From Candidatus Neomarinimicrobiota bacterium (GTDB lineage: Bacteria > Fidelibacterota > JAANXI01): a DNA stretch of 64,000 nucleotides. This document shows positions 25,206 to 34,085 of the stretch, piece after piece. Within the stretch, counting starts at the first letter, position 1, and each line of letters begins with the position of its first letter. Made by a program: the position numbers and the translations under genes. A model generated the notes under the pieces. It was not told the origin of the DNA, did not search any database, and saw only the letters and a program-made list of their open reading frames with translations. The DNA lies in contig JAIPJS010000010.1 of the NCBI GenBank assembly GCA_021734025.1, forward strand, positions 1 through 64,000. The letters are read 5' to 3'.

Positions 25206-26075
25206 ATGACGCCGCATCACCACCCCAGAGCTGACTTGCACATCCATTCGCACTATTCGGATGGGACCTATACGGTGCCGGAAATTATCGAGCGCGCCAA
25301 AACGCTCGATCTCCGGGTAATCAGTATTACTGATCATGATTCGGTGAAGGGAATAGACGAAGCAAAGGCGCTTACAAAATCGGACAATATCGAAATTGTC
25401 CCCGGGATTGAATTCAGTTCCGAACTCGGTGATATTAGTGTGCACCTTTTGGGATATTTTATCGATCATCATGATGCGGAATTATTGGAGTATTTGAGCC
25501 TGTGTGAAAAACGCAGGTTGATTCGGACAGAAAAGACGGTTGACGAGCTCCGGGAATTGGGATACGACATTACGCTGGAACAGATTCTGAACATCGCCGA
25601 AGGCGGCAATCTGGGACGGCCCCACATTGCAGAAGCGCTGGTTCAGGTAAGCGAGTTTAAATCTGTCCAGCAGGTCTTTCGGAAATTATTAGTCCGTGGT
25701 AAGCCGGGATACGTGGAGAAACCGACCTTCCAGGTGGACGAAATTATCAATTTGGTGCACTCCGCGGGCGGGATTTGCAGTCTGGCTCATCCTAAAACCG
25801 TTGGGGACGATACCATTATACCGAAACTCGTAAACCGGGGCCTGGATGCCATCGAGGTTGTGCACTCGAGTCATAATTTGCATGATGTGGAAAAATATTC
25901 AGCGCTGGCGGATCAATACAATCTGGTGTTGAGCGGTGGCTCGGACTGTCACGGCAAACGGCTCGGCAGGGAAGTTATAGGCAAACACACCATCAGCACA
26001 GAGCAGGTAGAGAGATTACGGAATCGCGTACCAGATACTACGGTTAAAAATACGACTATTGATTTGCAGGAGTAA
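25206..26075 (+). CDS. PHP-domain phosphoesterase
   Basis: A 289-residue metal-dependent hydrolase of the PHP family, similar to RNase AM/TrpH-type enzymes that remove phosphate from 3',5'-bisphosphonucleotides and short RNA ends. The metal ligands appear in the expected order: ADLHIHSHYSDGT, VISITDHDSV, VPGIEFSSE, GRPHIAEAL, SLAHPKTV and SGGSDCHGKRLG. The start ATG 25206 is chosen because the domain begins immediately after it; longer readings would overlap the mutase gene. No strong Shine-Dalgarno is seen. It is 17 bases downstream of the mutase stop and 18 bases upstream of the next gene. Exact substrate inferred only from the family. Confidence 0.88.
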   Translation: MTPHHHPRADLHIHSHYSDGTYTVPEIIERAKTLDLRVISITDHDSVKGIDEAKALTKSDNIEIVPGIEFSSELGDISVHLLGYFIDHHDAELLEYLSLCEKRRLIRTEKTVDELRELGYDITLEQILNIAEGGNLGRPHIAEALVQVSEFKSVQQVFRKLLVRGKPGYVEKPTFQVDEIINLVHSAGGICSLAHPKTVGDDTIIPKLVNRGLDAIEVVHSSHNLHDVEKYSALADQYNLVLSGGSDCHGKRLGREVIGKHTISTEQVERLRNRVPDTTVKNTTIDLQE

Positions 26076-26092
26076 AGGAGCAGCGCAGGTTT

Positions 26093-27229
26093 ATGCACGA
26101 AGAAAAGTTTGAAGATAATTCCCCTCTGACACTTGGGGTTGAAGAAGAATTCATGTTTTGTGACACGACGACTGGCGACCTGACCCATGTAGCGGAAGAT
26201 TTTATGAATGAGGTTGATCCGGAACTCCGGGATCGATTCAGTTACGAATTATTATTAAGCGAAATCGAGACAAATACCGATGTGGCCCGCGATGTGGATG
26301 AGTGCATGGATCGGGTGATTGCCCTCCGGAAAAAGGTCGCAGAGATTTGTGATAACCTCGGGGTAATCATGGGAGTGAACGGAACGCATCCGTTCGCCGA
26401 CTGGCGGGATCAGCAGTTTGTCCGCGATGAAACGTACCAGTGGGTGGCAAATCAGCTCCACTACTATGCCCGGAGAAATATTACCTATGGGCTGCATGTA
26501 CATGTGGGAGTGAACGATCCGGAGCTGGCGATTCACATGAATAACGGTTTGCGCCGTTGGTTGGCGCCGCTGCTGGCACTGTCAGGCAATTCACCGTTTT
26601 TTGAAGGGCGTCCCACCGGGATGTACTCAACCAGAACCATGCAGTTCGGGGCATTTCCGCGAACAAATATTCCGCCGGCATTTCACGACTTCGCCGAATA
26701 CGACGCGCTTATAAATAAAATGATCGAGTCGGGAACCATCCAGAAACCGCGGCAGATTTGGTGGAAAATTCGCCCACATGTGGACTTCGGGACTATTGAA
26801 TTTCGCGTCTGTGACGTACAGAACTCACTGGAGCGTACCCGGTTTTTTGTGGCGCTCTCCCAGGCACTGGTCGGGCAGACCCTGAAAGATTTCCAGGCAG
26901 GTCAGATGGAGCCGGTACTCCAATCGGAATACCTGAACGATGCACTCTGGAAGGCCAATCGGTTTGGCCTGGATTGTGATATCATCGGCCCGAATACCGG
27001 TAATATCCTGTCGATGCGGGATGCCGTGGAGCACATGGTGGAATATGCCTCTCCCATGGCAGAGGAATTGGGGACACTGGGTTATCTTGAAACTGTCGAG
27101 GAAATTCTGGAGACCGGAAACGAAGCCCAGTATCAGCTGCGGCTCTATGAGGAGCTGGGACAGGATGTTCGGCGGGTGCACGAGAAAATGCTGCAGGACG
27201 TGAAACTTGACTTTACGGTGCCAGTATAA
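26093..27229 (+). CDS. Carboxylate-amine ligase, GCS2 family (YbdK-like)
   Basis: A 378-residue ATP-dependent ligase of the glutamate-cysteine ligase type 2 family. The N-terminal TLGVEEEFMFCD carries the metal-binding glutamates, GVNGTHPFADW and YGLHVHVGV are conserved core motifs, and FGTIEFRVCDVQ supplies further active-site residues. YbdK-type proteins have weak glutamate-cysteine ligase activity in vitro, and the true substrate in most bacteria is unknown. GGAG lies upstream of the ATG. It may share a transcript with the PHP gene before it. Confidence 0.87.
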   Translation: MHEEKFEDNSPLTLGVEEEFMFCDTTTGDLTHVAEDFMNEVDPELRDRFSYELLLSEIETNTDVARDVDECMDRVIALRKKVAEICDNLGVIMGVNGTHPFADWRDQQFVRDETYQWVANQLHYYARRNITYGLHVHVGVNDPELAIHMNNGLRRWLAPLLALSGNSPFFEGRPTGMYSTRTMQFGAFPRTNIPPAFHDFAEYDALINKMIESGTIQKPRQIWWKIRPHVDFGTIEFRVCDVQNSLERTRFFVALSQALVGQTLKDFQAGQMEPVLQSEYLNDALWKANRFGLDCDIIGPNTGNILSMRDAVEHMVEYASPMAEELGTLGYLETVEEILETGNEAQYQLRLYEELGQDVRRVHEKMLQDVKLDFTVPV

Positions 27230-27342
27230 AATGCGATTTCAATCTCTGGGATACAGAAGTGTAAAAGGATTGACATGATAGCAGAGTGCAGCTATATTTA
27301 GCCAAAATAAGAGACTATTTTTGTCACAATTGAGGGAGTATC

Positions 27343-27783
27343 ATGACCGGGAAACAGAAAAAATTTTTAATAAGCGGACTTGTTATTGCAGCAGCGCTCG
27401 TGCTGATTATTGCCACCGGATTCCAGGGAAATCAGGTATTCTATGTGACGGTGGACGAGTTGTACGCGAAGGCGCCTGATCTGTACGGCGAACGAATCCG
27501 GATGGCCGGGAACGTGAAAGAGGGGAGCATTGACAAGAGTGAAAATCAGCTGTTCACCCGATTCAAGATGGTGCAGGAAGGCAAGGATTTGACTATCGAA
27601 TACGAGGGTATTACCCCTGATATGTTCAAAGATGGTGCAGAAGTTATTGTCGAAGGGACGTATTCCAAAGAAGGTGTGTTTCACGCGGATAATCTGATGG
27701 CGAAGTGTGCTTCCCGGTATGAAGCCGATGTGACAGACATGGAAGGGATGAAGGAGTACAAAGAAAAGAATCAGGGATATTAG
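27343..27783 (+). CDS. ccmE: Cytochrome c maturation haem chaperone CcmE, CxxxY type
   Basis: A 146-residue protein with an N-terminal membrane helix (about residues 8-26) and a periplasmic OB-fold. It carries haem covalently from the CcmABCD complex to CcmF. The canonical HxxxY haem-binding motif is replaced here by MAKCASRYE, with Cys122 and Tyr126, so the anchor is a cysteine as in the CxxxY variants described in archaea and some deltaproteobacteria. VDELYAKAPDLYGERIRMAGNV and VIVEGTYSKEGVF are family segments. It begins the ccm cluster; ccmF follows after 92 bases. Confidence 0.93.
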   Translation: MTGKQKKFLISGLVIAAALVLIIATGFQGNQVFYVTVDELYAKAPDLYGERIRMAGNVKEGSIDKSENQLFTRFKMVQEGKDLTIEYEGITPDMFKDGAEVIVEGTYSKEGVFHADNLMAKCASRYEADVTDMEGMKEYKEKNQGY

Positions 27784-27875
27784 CCTGTCGTTGATCTCTT
27801 GCGTATCGTATCAAACAGAATTTATTATTTTTCCGTTCTAATTATTTCCTATTAAAAAGAGGATTGAAATAATAT

Positions 27876-29840
27876 ATGGCGACACTGGGTAGCATTTCAC
27901 TGCAGTTGGCCTTCATTCTGGCAATCGCCGGAGTCGGCGTCGCTATTTATGCCCGGCTGCAGCGCCGGGAAGACCTGATGGAAACCGCGAACCGGGCGGT
28001 CATCGGCGTTGGTATTCTAATAACTGTGGCGGTCGCCGTGCTGCTTCGGGAATTATTCCTCAGTAATTTCCAAATCGAATATGTAGCCCAGTACACCAGC
28101 CGGAATACCCCTTGGAATTACAAGTTAACGGCACTCTGGGCCGGGCAGGACGGTTCCCTGCTGTTCTGGAACTGGATTCTGTCCATATACGCAGTCGTCG
28201 CCGTTATCCAAAACCGGAAACGGAACCTGAACCTTCTGCCGTATGCAGTTGCGGTTATCTTGGTCGTCCAGGTTTTTTTCCTCATCCTAAATAACTTTAT
28301 TGCAGATCCGTTCCAGCCGGTGCCGCCGGGATTCACTATTCCTGACGGCCAGGGATTGAATCCGCAGCTCCAGAATCCGGGGATGATGATCCATCCGCCA
28401 ATGCTCTATCTCGGGTATATCGGGTTTACAATTCCGTTTGCATTTGCCATGTCCGCGATGCTGACCGGCAAACTGGATAACCTCTGGATTACCTCGACCC
28501 GCCGGTGGACGCTGTTCGCCTGGCTCTGCCTCAGCATCGGGATTACCCTCGGTGGCAAATGGGCCTATGTTGAGTTAGGCTGGGGTGGATACTGGGCCTG
28601 GGATCCGGTAGAAAATGCGTCATTTATGCCATGGCTGACCGGTACCGCATTCCTGCACTCGGTGATCATCCAGGAGAAGAAAAACATGCTCCGGGTGTGG
28701 AATATGGTTCTGATTATGCTCACCTTTTTTCTCTCCATATTTGGAACGTTTCTCACGAGGAGTGGTGTAATCTCCAGTGTACACAGTTTTACCGCATCAT
28801 CCATCGGGCCGTTTTTCTCCGGATTTCTCGTCATCATCATACTGTCATCGGTTTTCCTGCTTTACAAACGAATGGATATACTGAAGACCCGGAACAAACT
28901 GGAATCGCTCTCATCCAGGGAAAGCAGCTTTCTTCTGAATAATCTCATTTTTATCGGTATCTGTTTTTCGGTACTCTGGGGGACTATGTTCCCGCTGGTC
29001 AGCGAAGCGGTACGGGGATCAAAGATTACGGTGGGACCGCCATTTTTTAACCAGGTGAATGTACCCATCGGATTGGCACTGCTGCTGTTAACCGGTATCG
29101 GGCCGCTGCTTGCGTGGCGCCGGACATCTTTCGAAAGCTTCAAGCGTAACTTTATGACTCCCATTGTCCTGGGGGGCATCGCGGCAATTGTTCTCTGGAT
29201 CGTCGGAGTGCGCGATCTCTATCCGTTTATTTCTGGTGTTCTAATAGTGTTTGTCAGTTCGTCAATAATCCAGGAATTCTGGAAGGGAACCACGGCCCGG
29301 CACCGGATGACCGGGGAGAATTACGCCCGGGCTCTGGTGAATATAGTGCTTAAAAATAAGAGCAGGTTCGGCGGATATATCGTGCATCTGGCCATCGTCT
29401 TTTACTTTATCGGCTTCACTGGATCGGCGTTTAATGTCGAGGTGGAGAAGACCATTGAGCCGGGTGAGGCAATTGAGGCGGGTATGTTCTCGTTTGTCTA
29501 CTCGGACTTCCAGCAGATTGACAGACCAAATCACGTAGCTCAGATAGTGGAGCTGAAGGTCCTGAAAAACGGTAAATCCTACGGGAAACTCTATCCTGAA
29601 AAGCGGATGTATTTTCGGTCGAATCAACCGAATACGGAGGTCGATATTATCCAAACCTGGCGTGAGGATCTTTACGCGACGCTTGCCGGTGTGTCCGGAG
29701 GAGAAAACAGTGCTACGATTCGAATCTTCGTCAATCCGCTGGTTCAATGGATTTGGATAGGGGGGGCAATTCTGGCCTTCGGGACGATTATTGCCATGCT
29801 GCCAACTAAACCCCGGACTATACGGAAAACCAATGATTAA
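27876..29840 (+). CDS. ccmF: Cytochrome c haem lyase CcmF
   Basis: A 654-residue polytopic membrane protein that takes haem from CcmE and attaches it to the CXXCH of apocytochrome c. The tryptophan-rich WWD domain is present as ELGWGGYWAWDPVENASFMP near residues 237-256, and ligand histidines are visible in MMIHPPMLYLGYIG and GTAFLHSVI. About 14-15 helices are predicted, with a soluble periplasmic loop before the last helix. Normal CcmF length. The stop codon region overlaps ccmH by eight bases. Confidence 0.95.
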   Translation: MATLGSISLQLAFILAIAGVGVAIYARLQRREDLMETANRAVIGVGILITVAVAVLLRELFLSNFQIEYVAQYTSRNTPWNYKLTALWAGQDGSLLFWNWILSIYAVVAVIQNRKRNLNLLPYAVAVILVVQVFFLILNNFIADPFQPVPPGFTIPDGQGLNPQLQNPGMMIHPPMLYLGYIGFTIPFAFAMSAMLTGKLDNLWITSTRRWTLFAWLCLSIGITLGGKWAYVELGWGGYWAWDPVENASFMPWLTGTAFLHSVIIQEKKNMLRVWNMVLIMLTFFLSIFGTFLTRSGVISSVHSFTASSIGPFFSGFLVIIILSSVFLLYKRMDILKTRNKLESLSSRESSFLLNNLIFIGICFSVLWGTMFPLVSEAVRGSKITVGPPFFNQVNVPIGLALLLLTGIGPLLAWRRTSFESFKRNFMTPIVLGGIAAIVLWIVGVRDLYPFISGVLIVFVSSSIIQEFWKGTTARHRMTGENYARALVNIVLKNKSRFGGYIVHLAIVFYFIGFTGSAFNVEVEKTIEPGEAIEAGMFSFVYSDFQQIDRPNHVAQIVELKVLKNGKSYGKLYPEKRMYFRSNQPNTEVDIIQTWREDLYATLAGVSGGENSATIRIFVNPLVQWIWIGGAILAFGTIIAMLPTKPRTIRKTND

Positions 29841-30348
29841 AACCTATATATATACGGTTTTCACTGTTGGGATCGCCACCCTGTTTTTCATTGGAGTAAT
29901 TCCCGAACAAGTGCATGCATACGACTCGGGCACTTATAAAAAGATTAACAGCAAACTGTCGTGCCAGTGTGGATGTGGTCTGTTGGTCTCCGTTTGTACC
30001 ATGGATGGTTGCATGTGCGAAGGTGTCCGCAAACAGGTCGGAAATATGCTGGATCAGGGGAGATCCGAGCAGGAAATCACACAGACGATGATCAGCATTT
30101 ACGGGGAACAAATTTTGGCTGCTCCGCCAAAATCCGGATTCAACCTATCGGCGTATATCCTGCCGTTTGTATTTCTGGTGCTCGGCGGAGGAATTGTGTA
30201 CAGTATAGCCTCCAAATGGATGTCCGGTGACGATGAGAGTCGGGAGACAGATCCAACGCACCCAGGCAATACTGATCCCGCTACCAATTCCAACTCATTG
30301 AAACACCGGGATCAAATAGAGCAGGAACTGGAGAATATGGATCTGTGA
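29833..30348 (+). CDS. ccmH: CcmH-like thiol protein, cysteine-rich variant
   Basis: A 171-residue protein with a signal or anchor helix (residues 5-23), a small periplasmic domain and a second membrane helix near residues 107-125. CcmH keeps apocytochrome cysteines reduced via LRCxxC. Here the motif is LSCQCGCG with Cys44, 46 and 48, followed by Cys55, 60 and 62, so six cysteines stand within 19 residues, which looks more like a metal-binding cluster than a simple redox pair. The downstream helices (QVGNMLDQGRSEQEITQTMI) match the CcmH/CycL three-helix fold. Start ATG 29833 overlaps ccmF; the polar C-terminus after the second helix is Ser/Thr/Asp-rich. Confidence 0.85.
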   Translation: MIKTYIYTVFTVGIATLFFIGVIPEQVHAYDSGTYKKINSKLSCQCGCGLLVSVCTMDGCMCEGVRKQVGNMLDQGRSEQEITQTMISIYGEQILAAPPKSGFNLSAYILPFVFLVLGGGIVYSIASKWMSGDDESRETDPTHPGNTDPATNSNSLKHRDQIEQELENMDL

Positions 30349-30836
30349 TGCTGGAGCCGATACTGACATTTATCGTATTTGTAGGAACACTCAGTTTTGT
30401 GGTGGCACCGCTTGTCAATAAAGCGGGCATTATTCGTCGCTTTACCGATGATACGGTTCTCAAAAATCTGGAGCAGGAAAAGTTTAACATCTACGCGCAG
30501 ATAAAAGAGGCGGATTTCGAATATGAGATGGGGAAATTGTCCTATCGTGATTATAAATTACAGCGTCAGGAACTGATGGAGAAGGCTGGACAGGTACTCG
30601 ATGAAATTGAATCGCAACAGAACGGTGAGATGCATATTTCCGGAAAGCAGACACCACAGACCGCGTCTGCGACCTGCGATTCATGTGGAGCAACCTTGCC
30701 AGCCACTGCAAAGTTCTGTAGTTCCTGCGGACAAGCCACCAGTCAACCAGCCAATGCCTGTACCGAATGTGGTACAACCAATCCGCCGGAAAGCCAGTTT
30801 TGTGCGGAATGCGGAACGGGATTGGCGCTAGCCTGA
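30348..30836 (+). CDS. Membrane-anchored double zinc-ribbon protein (ccm cluster, CcmI position)
   Basis: A 162-residue protein with one N-terminal membrane helix (about residues 3-22) and a helical, probably coiled-coil stretch (LKNLEQEKFNIYAQIKEADF and onward). A Gln/Thr-rich linker then leads to two zinc ribbons, CDSCG...CSSCG and CTECG...CAECG. The helix plus coiled coil recalls the N-terminal part of CcmI, the apocytochrome chaperone, but the TPR domain is replaced by zinc ribbons. ATG 30348 shares its first base with the ccmH stop (TGATG); the in-frame GTG just before it is an alternative. Function in cytochrome c maturation is inferred from position only. Confidence 0.75.
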   Translation: MLEPILTFIVFVGTLSFVVAPLVNKAGIIRRFTDDTVLKNLEQEKFNIYAQIKEADFEYEMGKLSYRDYKLQRQELMEKAGQVLDEIESQQNGEMHISGKQTPQTASATCDSCGATLPATAKFCSSCGQATSQPANACTECGTTNPPESQFCAECGTGLALA

Positions 30837-30849
30837 AAATTTTCACTCT

Positions 30850-31563
30850 GTGAATTCAGCTCTCCAGGCCGAAGCCGTTAGTAAATCGTTTAATCAGCGT
30901 CCTGTCCTGCGGGATATCACACTCGACATTCCTGAAGGCGCCTTTGTCACTCTTGCCGGGGGGAACGGCGCCGGTAAAACCACTCTGCTGAAAATCTTGG
31001 CGAAACTCATGAAGCCGGACTCCGGATCAATTCATATCTATGGAAAGGATATCTGGAAGGAGTCGGATGCCGCCCGGAGTAACATCGGCTTTCTTTCCCA
31101 TCAGATATTAATGTATAATGACCTGAATGCGCTGGAGAATCTCCGGTTTACTGCCAGGTTGTTCGGTATGTTGAATTACGACGACCGGATCGTTGAAGTA
31201 CTTAAACAGATGCACCTGTATCATCGCCAATATGACCCGGTGAAGACCTACTCCAGGGGAATGCAGCAGCGTCTGTCTCTGGCGAGAGCCATTTTACATG
31301 ATCCGGATATTCTGATTCTGGACGAGCCGTTTTCCGGGCTGGATGAATCCGGGATAGATATTTTTACGGAATACATTGAGTCAATCAGAACTCAACAGAA
31401 ATCGGCCATCCTGGTGAGCCATAATTTGCAGATCGGCTATCGTCTGGCGGATACGGTGTACATCTTGAGCAAAGGCCGCATTGGATTCCGGGCGGAAACC
31501 AAAGACGTCCCGTACGAAGTCTGCCACAGGGAGTATCGCCAGCTGCTGGAGGCCGAAGGATGA
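30850..31563 (+). CDS. ccmA: Haem exporter ABC ATPase CcmA
   Basis: A 237-residue ABC ATP-binding subunit that powers release of haem-loaded CcmE from the CcmABCD complex. Walker A is GGNGAGKTTLL (residues 37-47), the signature is YSRGMQQRLSLARA, Walker B is ILILDEPFSGLDESG, and the H-loop histidine is in ILVSHNLQIG. It starts at GTG 30850, 13 bases after the zinc-ribbon gene, and its stop overlaps the ccmB start (ATGA). As an ABC ATPase its substrate is assigned from the adjoining ccmB and ccmC. Confidence 0.92.
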   Translation: MNSALQAEAVSKSFNQRPVLRDITLDIPEGAFVTLAGGNGAGKTTLLKILAKLMKPDSGSIHIYGKDIWKESDAARSNIGFLSHQILMYNDLNALENLRFTARLFGMLNYDDRIVEVLKQMHLYHRQYDPVKTYSRGMQQRLSLARAILHDPDILILDEPFSGLDESGIDIFTEYIESIRTQQKSAILVSHNLQIGYRLADTVYILSKGRIGFRAETKDVPYEVCHREYRQLLEAEG

Positions 31564-32228
31564 GACAGATCTTTGCCATCCTCTGGAAGGATTTGCTGGT
31601 TGAGTTCAAGAGCAAAGAATCGCTGCTCTCCATGTTCATTTTTGGCCTGCTGATTCTAGTAATATTTAACTTTGCGCTGGAGCCGACGCCTGCCATGAAG
31701 CAGTTGCTGACGCCAGGATTGCTGTGGGTGACCTTTCTCTTTACCGGCGTACTTGGCCTCAACCGATCCTTCGCGCTGGAAAAGGAAAATATGGCCATAC
31801 AGGGCATGCTACTGGCCCCTGTGGATCGTGGCTTAGTCTATTTTGGCAAGTTCGGCGCGAATCTTATTGTCCTGCTGCTTGCGGAAGTCATGACTCTGCC
31901 GTTTTTTATGCTATTTCTGAATATGCCGCTCCTCCAGCATTTCTGGTTGATTATGGCCATAATCTTCCTTGGGACCTTTGGCTTTGTGGCCGTTGGCACG
32001 CTGTTTTCCGCAATGGCGACGAACGTAAAAATGAGCGAGGTCATGCTGCCGCTGTTGTTGTTTCCTGTGGCAACGCCTATATTACTTGCCTCGGTGGCGA
32101 GTATCCGGGAAATTCTGGCCGGAGAACCGTTTGCAACCTACCAAAACTGGTTCATGCTGCTGGTGGGGTTTGACCTGATTTTCATCGTGGTGCCATCGTT
32201 AATCTTTGAATACGTAGTTGAGGAGTGA
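31560..32228 (+). CDS. ccmB: Haem exporter permease CcmB
   Basis: A 222-residue membrane protein with six predicted helices, the permease partner of CcmA. The N-terminal FAILWKDLLVEFKSKESLLS is the typical cytoplasmic helix that docks on the ATPase, and VTFLFTGVLGLNRSFALEKE is a family block. Length is normal for CcmB. It overlaps ccmA and ccmC by four bases each, indicating tight coupling. Confidence 0.93.
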   Translation: MRQIFAILWKDLLVEFKSKESLLSMFIFGLLILVIFNFALEPTPAMKQLLTPGLLWVTFLFTGVLGLNRSFALEKENMAIQGMLLAPVDRGLVYFGKFGANLIVLLLAEVMTLPFFMLFLNMPLLQHFWLIMAIIFLGTFGFVAVGTLFSAMATNVKMSEVMLPLLLFPVATPILLASVASIREILAGEPFATYQNWFMLLVGFDLIFIVVPSLIFEYVVEE

Positions 32229-32929
32229 CCGTGGAAAGTCCGAATAAACAGGTGTTTTTGAAAGACCATCTTGGCGTAAAAATTTTGGGATATGCGCTGG
32301 TGTTTTTGATGTTTGTTTCCTTTCTGCTCATCGCGTGGTATGCCCCGATAGAATCGACCATGGGACTGGTGCAGAAAATTTTTTACTATCATGTTCCCTC
32401 AGCATGGGTAGCATTTCTGGCCTTCGGGGTGGTCTTTGTGTGTAGTATTCTTTACCTCACCTCCAAGGATCCCAAATGGGATACGTTTGCTTCATCGTCG
32501 GTGGAGATCGGTGTCATCTTTGCGTTGATTGTGCTGATTACCGGACCCATATGGGCACGGCCGGTTTGGGGCGTCTGGTGGACGTGGGAGCCCCGGTTAA
32601 CCACAACGCTGATCCTGTTCCTGATTTATGTGGCGTATCTGCTATTACGCTATTTCGGCGAGAAGAACGAGCAGACGGCGAAATTCGCTGCAGTGCTCGG
32701 AATTATAGGCTTTATCGATGTGCCGCTGGTTTACCTGAGTATCAATTGGTGGTCGGCTGAGGCGCAGGTGCATCCGCAGCGTATCGGGATGGGGCCAGAG
32801 ATGAAGGTGGCGTTCTTCGTATCGTTGTTTACCTTCACACTCCTGTACATTTATCTGCTTATCCGTCGGGTGCAGGTGGCCGACGCCGAGAAGGCGGTGG
32901 ACGAGCTTAGAGAAATACGTGACGAATAA
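32225..32929 (+). CDS. ccmC: Haem handling protein CcmC
   Basis: A 234-residue membrane protein with six helices. It binds haem and passes it to CcmE. The periplasmic WWD motif is visible as PVWGVWWTWEPRLTTTLILF, where the usual Asp is a Glu, and the axial histidines appear in FYYHVPSAWVAF and in the segment EAQVHPQR. Start is GTG 32225, overlapping the ccmB stop; a second in-frame GTG at 32231 is also possible. A ccmD-like gene follows 16 bases later. Confidence 0.93.
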   Translation: MTVESPNKQVFLKDHLGVKILGYALVFLMFVSFLLIAWYAPIESTMGLVQKIFYYHVPSAWVAFLAFGVVFVCSILYLTSKDPKWDTFASSSVEIGVIFALIVLITGPIWARPVWGVWWTWEPRLTTTLILFLIYVAYLLLRYFGEKNEQTAKFAAVLGIIGFIDVPLVYLSINWWSAEAQVHPQRIGMGPEMKVAFFVSLFTFTLLYIYLLIRRVQVADAEKAVDELREIRDE

Positions 32930-32945
32930 CGGGGAGTAATGATAT

Positions 32946-33086
32946 ATGAAAAATTTCGGATTTGTGCTGGCGGCATATACGATTATCTGGGGGCTATTGG
33001 CGCTGTATCTGGGACGGCTTACTGTTCGGTTTAGCCAGTTGAGAAAAGAATATCGGCATATTAAGGAATATCTGGAGTCACGCTAG
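32946..33086 (+). CDS. ccmD: CcmD-like small membrane protein
   Basis: A 46-residue protein: ATG at 32946, TAG at 33084. It has one membrane helix (FGFVLAAYTIIWGLLALYLG, residues 4-23) followed by a basic and charged tail (RKEYRHIKEYLESR). Size, topology and position right after ccmC all match CcmD, which stabilises CcmC-CcmE interaction. GGGGAG lies nine bases before the ATG. The sequence is too short for certain homology, so the name rests mainly on context. Confidence 0.8.
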   Translation: MKNFGFVLAAYTIIWGLLALYLGRLTVRFSQLRKEYRHIKEYLESR

Positions 33087-33440
33087 ATAGTGTTCAGGTG
33101 TTTAAGTGTTTCCCGAGGGGATCCCTTCGGGGCGGGTATTCATGTAACGGCGTGTTGGTGTGTTTTCGTGTTATAGTGTTATTGGTAGAAACACGACAAG
33201 TTGAGCGCCTTTAGGCTCCAGTCTCGGGTTTTTCCACTTCTTCACTCTTCATTTTTCATTTTGCATTTTTCAATGGGGTATAGATAGGCAGGGACTTCAA
33301 CATTGAAATTGGATATTCTGCGGTTCATAATTCCATTTACTTTCGTTTCAAGTATTCAGTTTTAAAATGACACAACCGTACGCCAATTTTATTGTCGATC
33401 CCATTGGAAAATTGATTCGTGAAAGAGTATACTATCCCAT
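33087..33440. repeat. Repeat-rich gap between ccmD and the MBL gene
   Basis: No gene is seen. Directly after the ccmD stop, GTGTT words recur (33088-33110 and 33150-33185), split by GGGGATCCCTTCGGGGCGGG (33117-33136), a piece like the palindromic elements at 12043 and 16572. At 33234-33273 lies an AT-rich repeat that pairs in inverted orientation with 34160-34199. GGGTATAG follows at about 33277. Confidence 0.6.
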
Positions 33441-34085
33441 ATGAACATAACCATACATAAACACACCGTCGGCCCCTTCGAGGAGAACGCCTGGATTGTA
33501 GTCAATGAGGATAGCGAAGAAGCGGTACTTATCGATCCCGGTGATCAGCAAGAGGTGTTCGACGCGGAGATCGAGGAATTGAGAATAACGCCAGTGGCTA
33601 TTGTCAACACGCACGGCCACCTGGATCACATCGGCGCGGTGAAATACCTGCAAGATCAATATGATTTGTCGTTTCATCTCCATGCGGAGGACGAATTTCT
33701 GCTCGATCAGTATCCGCAACACGCCCAGATGTTTGGGGTGCCGATGCAAGGGATTCCGAAGGTGACAGATTACCTGAAGCCGGGAGAAACTCTATACTTG
33801 GCCAATTTGAACTTTCGCGTGATATTCACTCCGGGGCACACACCGGGAGGCGTATCATTGCTACTGGGAAACCATTTGTTCGCAGGGGATACCCTGTTTG
33901 CGGGTTCCATCGGTCGCACTGATCTGCCGGGTGGCGAGTATGACACCCTCATGCGTTCAATCGTTGAAAACTTGTTGCCTCTGGATGATGAAGTAATCGT
34001 GCATTCCGGCCACGGACCGGACACCACTATTGGTGATGAGCGGGAGAGTAACCCGTTTATCAGACAGTGGTTGGCGAAGAATTAG
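33441..34085 (+). CDS. Metallo-beta-lactamase-fold hydrolase (glyoxalase II-like)
   Basis: A 214-residue MBL-fold hydrolase. The zinc-binding motif THGHLDHIG is at about residues 54-62, the next ligand histidine in TPGHTPGG, the bridging aspartate in FAGDTLFAGSIGRTDLPGG, and the last histidine in VHSGHGPDT. This pattern is that of the hydroxyacylglutathione hydrolase-like group; many members hydrolyse thioesters, but the substrate here is unknown. The longer C-terminal substrate domain of true glyoxalase II is missing. The gene stands alone between inverted AT-rich repeats. Confidence 0.9.
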   Translation: MNITIHKHTVGPFEENAWIVVNEDSEEAVLIDPGDQQEVFDAEIEELRITPVAIVNTHGHLDHIGAVKYLQDQYDLSFHLHAEDEFLLDQYPQHAQMFGVPMQGIPKVTDYLKPGETLYLANLNFRVIFTPGHTPGGVSLLLGNHLFAGDTLFAGSIGRTDLPGGEYDTLMRSIVENLLPLDDEVIVHSGHGPDTTIGDERESNPFIRQWLAKN

